Assembly (NCBI GenBank): GCA_017559685.1
Contig: JAFYQY010000189.1
Coordinates: 1 to 10,164, forward strand
Direction: 5' to 3'
DNA from: Alistipes sp.
GTDB lineage: Bacteria > Bacteroidota > Bacteroidia > Bacteroidales > Rikenellaceae
Length of the DNA: 10,164 bases
The notes below the pieces were generated by a model. It made no database searches. It saw only the letters and a list, made by a program, of their open reading frames with translations, and was not told where the DNA came from. The translations under genes and the position numbers were made by a program. Shown here in pieces: positions 6,607 to 10,164 of this stretch. Each line of letters opens with the position of its first letter. Positions within the stretch are counted from its first letter, which is position 1.

Positions 6607-9243
6607 TTAGAAGTTCTGGCCGATAACGAAGTGGAACTGGCTACCGCTACGCTTGGTCGAGCCTGCTGGTGGATCGAAGCCCCAACCCCAATCGATACCG
6701 AGCATACCTACGATAGGGAGATAGAGACGTACACCCACACCCGCCGAACGCTTAACCTTCCACGGTGCGAACTCCTTCCACGAGTTGAAGCCGTTACCTG
6801 CCTCGAGGAAACCGAGTGCATAGATCTGCGACGAAGGTTTCAAGATGATAGGGTAGCGCAACTCGACGGTGTACTTGTTGTAACCTACAGAGTAGTTGCT
6901 ACCTGCAGGGTCCAACGCTCCATCCTCGTAACCACGCAACGAGATGATATCCACACCGTACATTGTGTAGCCCGACATACCGTCACCTCCGACCTGGAAG
7001 CGCTCGAATGGTGAAACCTTATCCTTGTTGTAGTGTCCGAGGTAACCCATCTCGGCCTTAGCCATCAAGACGAGCTTGCTGTCAGGTGTCAACGCCTGGA
7101 ACCACTGTGCCTTGAACTGCCACTTGTGGAACTCGCTCCAGCGGTAACGCTCCTGCTCGCTCATATTCGGATCGGAGTAGTCCTTGCCATCCATAGCCGA
7201 GAATGGAGGTGTAATCTGCAACGAGAGCGAGATATCCGAGCCTCGGCGTGGGTAGATTGGCTGGTCGGTCGAGTTACGTGCCAACACCAATCGCAACGAG
7301 AGCATATTTGCATTTCCGTTCGACATCACGAACGAGTTGTAGTTCTTCAAACCGTATCGCTGGTATGCCAACTCGCCATAGAATGTAAAGTATGGGTCTG
7401 GCCACGACAAGCGCTTACCCAAACCAACCGAGAGACCATACGAGCGGAAGTACGAAGTTGCCGACTGCCAGATGTAGTAGGCGTTGTTCTGCTCCGAGAG
7501 GTGTCCCGAGATAGTGAATGAGTTTGGCTTGCGACCTCCGAGCCAAGGGTCTTGGAACGAGAGGGCGAGCGCCTTATAGTAGGTACCGTTGGTCTGTCCC
7601 GAGATTGAGAGACGCTGATTCTGTCCCATTGGATATGGCTTCCACGCACCCTTCTTAAAGAGGTTGCGAATCGAGAGGTTGTTCAAGGTGATACCTACCG
7701 AGCCTACGAATGTGCCCGAGCCCCAACCCGCAGCGACGTTGAATTGGTCGGAAGCCTTCTCCTCGAGTGGCCAATTTATATCGACCAGGTCGTTCGATAC
7801 AGGCTTAATGTCGGGCTGCAAGGTCTCCTCGTTGAAGTGCTGCATACCCGCCAATGTACGCATTGTCTGCATAATGAGTGCACGGTTGTACAACTCGCCA
7901 GGGCGGGTGTAGAGCTCACGGCGAATAACCTCGTCATTTACACGGTTGTTACCCGTAATACCTACGTTATTGATGGTAAACTGCTTACCCTCGAAAATCT
8001 TAATCTCGAGATCGAGCGAGTCCTTGCCGATGATAATCTCGTCAGGCTCAACCTGCGACATCAAATATCCGTCATTCTGATAGAGTGTCGATACGGACAT
8101 CTCGTCAGGGTTCATCTCCTTGCCGATACCGAGTCGCTTGTGGATAGACTTCTTGTCGTATACGTCGCCCTTGTTTACCGAGAGAATGCGTTGCAAAGTC
8201 TCGGTGTCGTACTTCGCATTACCCACCCAATTTACATTGCGGATAAAGTACTTGTTACCCTCGGCGAGCTTGATGTTGATGCCGATACGCTCCTTACCCT
8301 TCTTCGTCGTGAAGCGATAGATCGAATCCGAGAGGATGTTGGCGTTACGATAACCCTTCGAGTTGTAGAAGTCGAGCATCAACTCCTTGTCCTCCTCGTA
8401 CTCCTTCTCATTGAACTTGGTCTTCTGCCAGAAGTATGCGCTAACCTTGTGAGTCTTCTTGAAGGTGCGAGCAAGACGCTTGTTGTCGAAATTGTCGTTA
8501 CCCTCGAATGTGATATCTCCGATGCGGATGCGCTTGTTCTTGTTCACATCGAAGGTTACGTTTACCGCCTGCTTGATTACGCTGTCAGGCTCGATGTTGA
8601 CCTTGATATCGCAGTCGAGAAATCCCTTCTCGCCAAAGTGCTCCTTGAGGAGTTTGATATTTCTATCTACGATATGATCCGAGAGCTCGTGACCACGCTT
8701 GAGCTTCAAAGTCTCGTCGATAATCTCCTTTGCCTTACCCTTTGGTACGCCCGTAATAGCCCAATTCATTACACGAGGACGCTCACGGAGCACAACCTCC
8801 AAATCGACGCTGTCACCCTCGATTGTGGCACCAATCTGGATATCCTCGAAGTAGCGCTGCGACCAGAGGCGCATCATTGCATTCTGAATGAACGAGCCCG
8901 AGAGGAATATTGAGTCGCCCGGTACCAAACCCGACGACGAACGGATAACATCGTGGTTGATGTGCTTTGCACCGTGTATGTTTACTCGTCGAAGGTGGTA
9001 GATTCTATTGTCAGAACTATCGAAGTAGGGGGCATCCTTCGGCATTACGAAGTTGTCCTCTACGATTGTGGTGTCGATAATAGGCTTTTTGTCGTCCGAA
9101 ACAGACTTATGCGTCGGTTTTTCGAATTTGCCTCCTGGTGGCGGTGGTGGTGTACCATTCATACCACCACGAGGTTGAGCAACTGCGCTCACAGTTGCAA
9201 AAACCAATGCTAATATGCAGAATATTTTGATGCGAAATATCAT
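6607..9243 (-). CDS. bamA: Outer-membrane protein assembly factor BamA (Omp85 family)
   Basis: Essential outer-membrane insertase of 878 residues. The signal peptide is residues 1-22 (A-V-A before Q23). A Gly/Pro-rich linker with five consecutive prolines (32-36) follows. Five POTRA domains can be read at about 84-155, 156-235, 238-330, 332-418 and 421-494, each with the V-x-x-x-G-x-x-x-x-x opening. The 16-strand barrel runs from about 500 to the end. The loop-6 motif is RGYE at 770-773 (RGF in E. coli), and the C-terminus is FHFVIGQNF, with the terminal Phe typical of a BAM-recognised beta-signal. Length is usual for Bacteroidales, longer than the ~810 of E. coli because of the N-terminal linker. 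It begins 21 nt after the uppS stop, so the two are co-transcribed; the ompH genes follow. Confidence 0.97.
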   Translation of the reverse strand: MIFRIKIFCILALVFATVSAVAQPRGGMNGTPPPPPGGKFEKPTHKSVSDDKKPIIDTTIVEDNFVMPKDAPYFDSSDNRIYHLRRVNIHGAKHINHDVIRSSSGLVPGDSIFLSGSFIQNAMMRLWSQRYFEDIQIGATIEGDSVDLEVVLRERPRVMNWAITGVPKGKAKEIIDETLKLKRGHELSDHIVDRNIKLLKEHFGEKGFLDCDIKVNIEPDSVIKQAVNVTFDVNKNKRIRIGDITFEGNDNFDNKRLARTFKKTHKVSAYFWQKTKFNEKEYEEDKELMLDFYNSKGYRNANILSDSIYRFTTKKGKERIGINIKLAEGNKYFIRNVNWVGNAKYDTETLQRILSVNKGDVYDKKSIHKRLGIGKEMNPDEMSVSTLYQNDGYLMSQVEPDEIIIGKDSLDLEIKIFEGKQFTINNVGITGNNRVNDEVIRRELYTRPGELYNRALIMQTMRTLAGMQHFNEETLQPDIKPVSNDLVDINWPLEEKASDQFNVAAGWGSGTFVGSVGITLNNLSIRNLFKKGAWKPYPMGQNQRLSISGQTNGTYYKALALSFQDPWLGGRKPNSFTISGHLSEQNNAYYIWQSATSYFRSYGLSVGLGKRLSWPDPYFTFYGELAYQRYGLKNYNSFVMSNGNANMLSLRLVLARNSTDQPIYPRRGSDISLSLQITPPFSAMDGKDYSDPNMSEQERYRWSEFHKWQFKAQWFQALTPDSKLVLMAKAEMGYLGHYNKDKVSPFERFQVGGDGMSGYTMYGVDIISLRGYEDGALDPAGSNYSVGYNKYTVELRYPIILKPSSQIYALGFLEAGNGFNSWKEFAPWKVKRSAGVGVRLYLPIVGMLGIDWGWGFDPPAGSTKRSGSQFHFVIGQNF

Positions 9244-9264
9244 TGCTCTTTTCTCTTGTTCTCT

Positions 9265-9975
9265 TTATAATTTGCCGTATCGGCGCTCTCGCTCAGCATA
9301 TACCTCCAACGCCTTGACGAAGGCCTCCTCACGGAAGTCGGGCCACATAGTCTGCGGGAAGTACATCTCGGCATAGGATGCCTGCCACAACATAAAGTTG
9401 CTCAAACGACACTCTCCGCTGGTGCGGATAATGAGGTCGGGGTCGGGCATATCGGCTGTGTCGAGGTGTGCCGAAATGGTGCTGTCGTCGATATTCTCGA
9501 CTTGAAGCTCTCCGTTTTGAATCTTCTTTGCCACCTTGCGTGCTGCTCGCACCAACTCATCACGTGACGAGTAGTCGAATGCCAACACGAGGGTGAGCTT
9601 GTCGCCCGCAGCGGTGCTCTCCTCGATTTGGAGCAGGTGGTTGCGCACCTCCTCCGAGAAGCGGTCACGACGGCCGATGAAGCGCACCTGTACACCCTGC
9701 TCTACCAGCTCGGGGGTCTCCTTTTCTACACTCTTGCAGAAGAGCTGCATCAACGCCTCGACCTCGGCTTGTGGTCTGCCCCAATTCTCGGTTGAGAAGG
9801 CGTAGAGTGTGAGATAGCGCACGCCATACTTGCGAGCCGATTTGATACACGACTTAACCGAGGCGACACCTTCGATGTGTCCCTCGTAACGCTCCTTGCC
9901 CTGAGCCTTTGCCCAGCGACCGTTACCATCCATAATGATGGCGATGTGTGTCGGTATCTTCTCCACTTTATCCAT
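9265..9975 (-). CDS. uppS: Isoprenyl transferase (undecaprenyl diphosphate synthase)
   Basis: Cytosolic cis-prenyltransferase of 236 residues that adds isopentenyl units to farnesyl diphosphate to make the C55 carrier for peptidoglycan and surface glycans. Visible family motifs are H-I-A-I-I-M-D-G-N-G-R-W-A (residues 10-22, catalytic Asp16), Y-A-F-S-T-E-N-W, F-D-Y-S-S-R-D-E, and D-L-I-I-R-T-S-G-E-x-R-x-S-N-F-M-L-W-Q (R-T-S-G-E from residue 184), with the two diphosphate-binding arginines. I chose the ATG at 9975. An upstream TTG at 9987 overlaps the -7 promoter box and adds only four residues. First gene of the uppS-bamA-ompH-ompH unit; nadK lies upstream on the same strand. In Bacteroidales this order is common. 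Confidence 0.96.
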   Translation of the reverse strand: MDKVEKIPTHIAIIMDGNGRWAKAQGKERYEGHIEGVASVKSCIKSARKYGVRYLTLYAFSTENWGRPQAEVEALMQLFCKSVEKETPELVEQGVQVRFIGRRDRFSEEVRNHLLQIEESTAAGDKLTLVLAFDYSSRDELVRAARKVAKKIQNGELQVENIDDSTISAHLDTADMPDPDLIIRTSGECRLSNFMLWQASYAEMYFPQTMWPDFREEAFVKALEVYAERERRYGKL

Positions 9976-9984
9976 TATAAAGCG

Positions 9985-9992
9985 CAAATATA
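9985..9992 (-). promoter_or_regulatory. -7 box of the uppS-bamA-ompH promoter
   Basis: TATATTTG on the minus strand is an exact TAnnTTTG box. It ends only 9 nt before the uppS ATG at 9975, so transcription should start about 3-5 nt ahead of the start codon and give an almost leaderless message. The -33 region has TTC rather than TTG. Confidence 0.55.
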
Positions 9993-9993
9993 C

Positions 9994-10093
9994 GAATTAA
10001 AAATTAAAAATGAAGAATTAAAAATTCTTTTTTGCGTTTTCTGCTCCGAATCTTCAATTCTTCAATTTTGCTTTTTGCATTTTTTAATTTTGC
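9994..10093. repeat. AT-rich spacer with direct and inverted short repeats
   Basis: GAATTAAAAATT occurs twice (9994-10005 and 10015-10026). TGAAGAATT (10011-10019) is inverted at 10056-10064, the arms extending by a few A-T pairs past one mismatch around a 36-nt loop. AATTTTGC occurs twice (10064-10071 and 10086-10093). Similar runs are common between genes in Bacteroidetes. It may end nadK transcription or be a degenerate small repeat element; no open frame worth calling lies within it. Confidence 0.5.
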
Positions 10094-10095
10094 AT

Positions 10096-10164
10096 TTACC
10101 TGATGTCCACTCCCCACATCATCTTATTTCGTAACGAATCGAAGAACGAAATATTGTTAGGAAC
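10096..10164 (-). CDS. nadK: NAD kinase, last 22 codons only
   Basis: An open minus-strand frame enters from the window end and stops at TAA (10096-10098). Its 22 residues include S-F-F-D-S-L-R-N-K-M-M-W-G-V-D-I-R. A closing F-F-x-T-L-R-x-K-L-x-W-G-x-D-x-R is, as I recall, the characteristic C-terminus of Bacteroidetes NAD kinases, which make NADP from NAD and ATP. nadK lying upstream of uppS on the same strand is the usual Bacteroidales order. The piece is too short for any domain to be seen, so the call rests on this tail and the context. Confidence 0.72.
   Translation of the reverse strand, partial: VPNNISFFDSLRNKMMWGVDIR

Noticed and set aside
7744..8913. 389-codon open frame on the plus strand
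   Set aside because: It is wholly antisense to bamA, whose reading is certain. The translation is Leu/Val/Arg-rich without any family pattern, as expected from the opposite frame of a codon-biased gene.
9976..9987. Longer UppS start at a TTG at 9987
   Set aside because: It overlaps the TATATTTG promoter box and adds only four residues; the ATG at 9975 fits the family's N-terminus.

Overview
The window looks like chromosomal DNA from a member of the Bacteroidales, possibly near Alistipes/Rikenellaceae (the genus-level guess is weak). Three things point there: the protein families (a SurA-like double-PpiC isomerase, an OstA/LptA-like protein, BamA followed by two OmpH/Skp genes, and UppS downstream of NAD kinase), promoters of the Bacteroidetes type (TAnnTTTG at -7), and the general lack of Shine-Dalgarno sequences.

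Layout. Positions 1-4099 (+) hold the 3' part of a SurA-like periplasmic peptidyl-prolyl isomerase and, 2 nt later, a 1012-residue OstA/LptA-like protein with a very long low-complexity insert. A hairpin at 4124-4156 ends this unit. Positions 4157-5433 hold a visibly AT-richer block: an AraC-family regulator on the minus strand and, divergently, a 76-residue protein built from five exact 11-residue repeats. The two share a 173-bp intergenic region with a recognisable promoter facing each way and a 14-bp perfect palindrome over the regulator's -7 box. A second hairpin at 5441-5469 closes the block. Positions 5492-9975 (-) hold, in transcription order, uppS, bamA and two ompH/skp genes. The window ends with an AT-rich repeat-like spacer and the last 22 codons of a probable NAD kinase gene (10096-10164, -).

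How the genes work together. Most of the window concerns envelope assembly. UppS makes the lipid carrier for peptidoglycan and surface glycans. BamA inserts outer-membrane beta-barrels, and the Skp/OmpH and SurA-like proteins are the expected periplasmic chaperones for those barrels. The OstA-like protein is probably part of lipopolysaccharide transport. The AraC gene and the 11-mer-repeat protein sit between these two housekeeping units like an inserted regulatory module. They are the least explained part of the window, together with the roughly 430-residue insert of the OstA-like protein. No tRNA, rRNA, CRISPR array, transposase or phage gene was seen.
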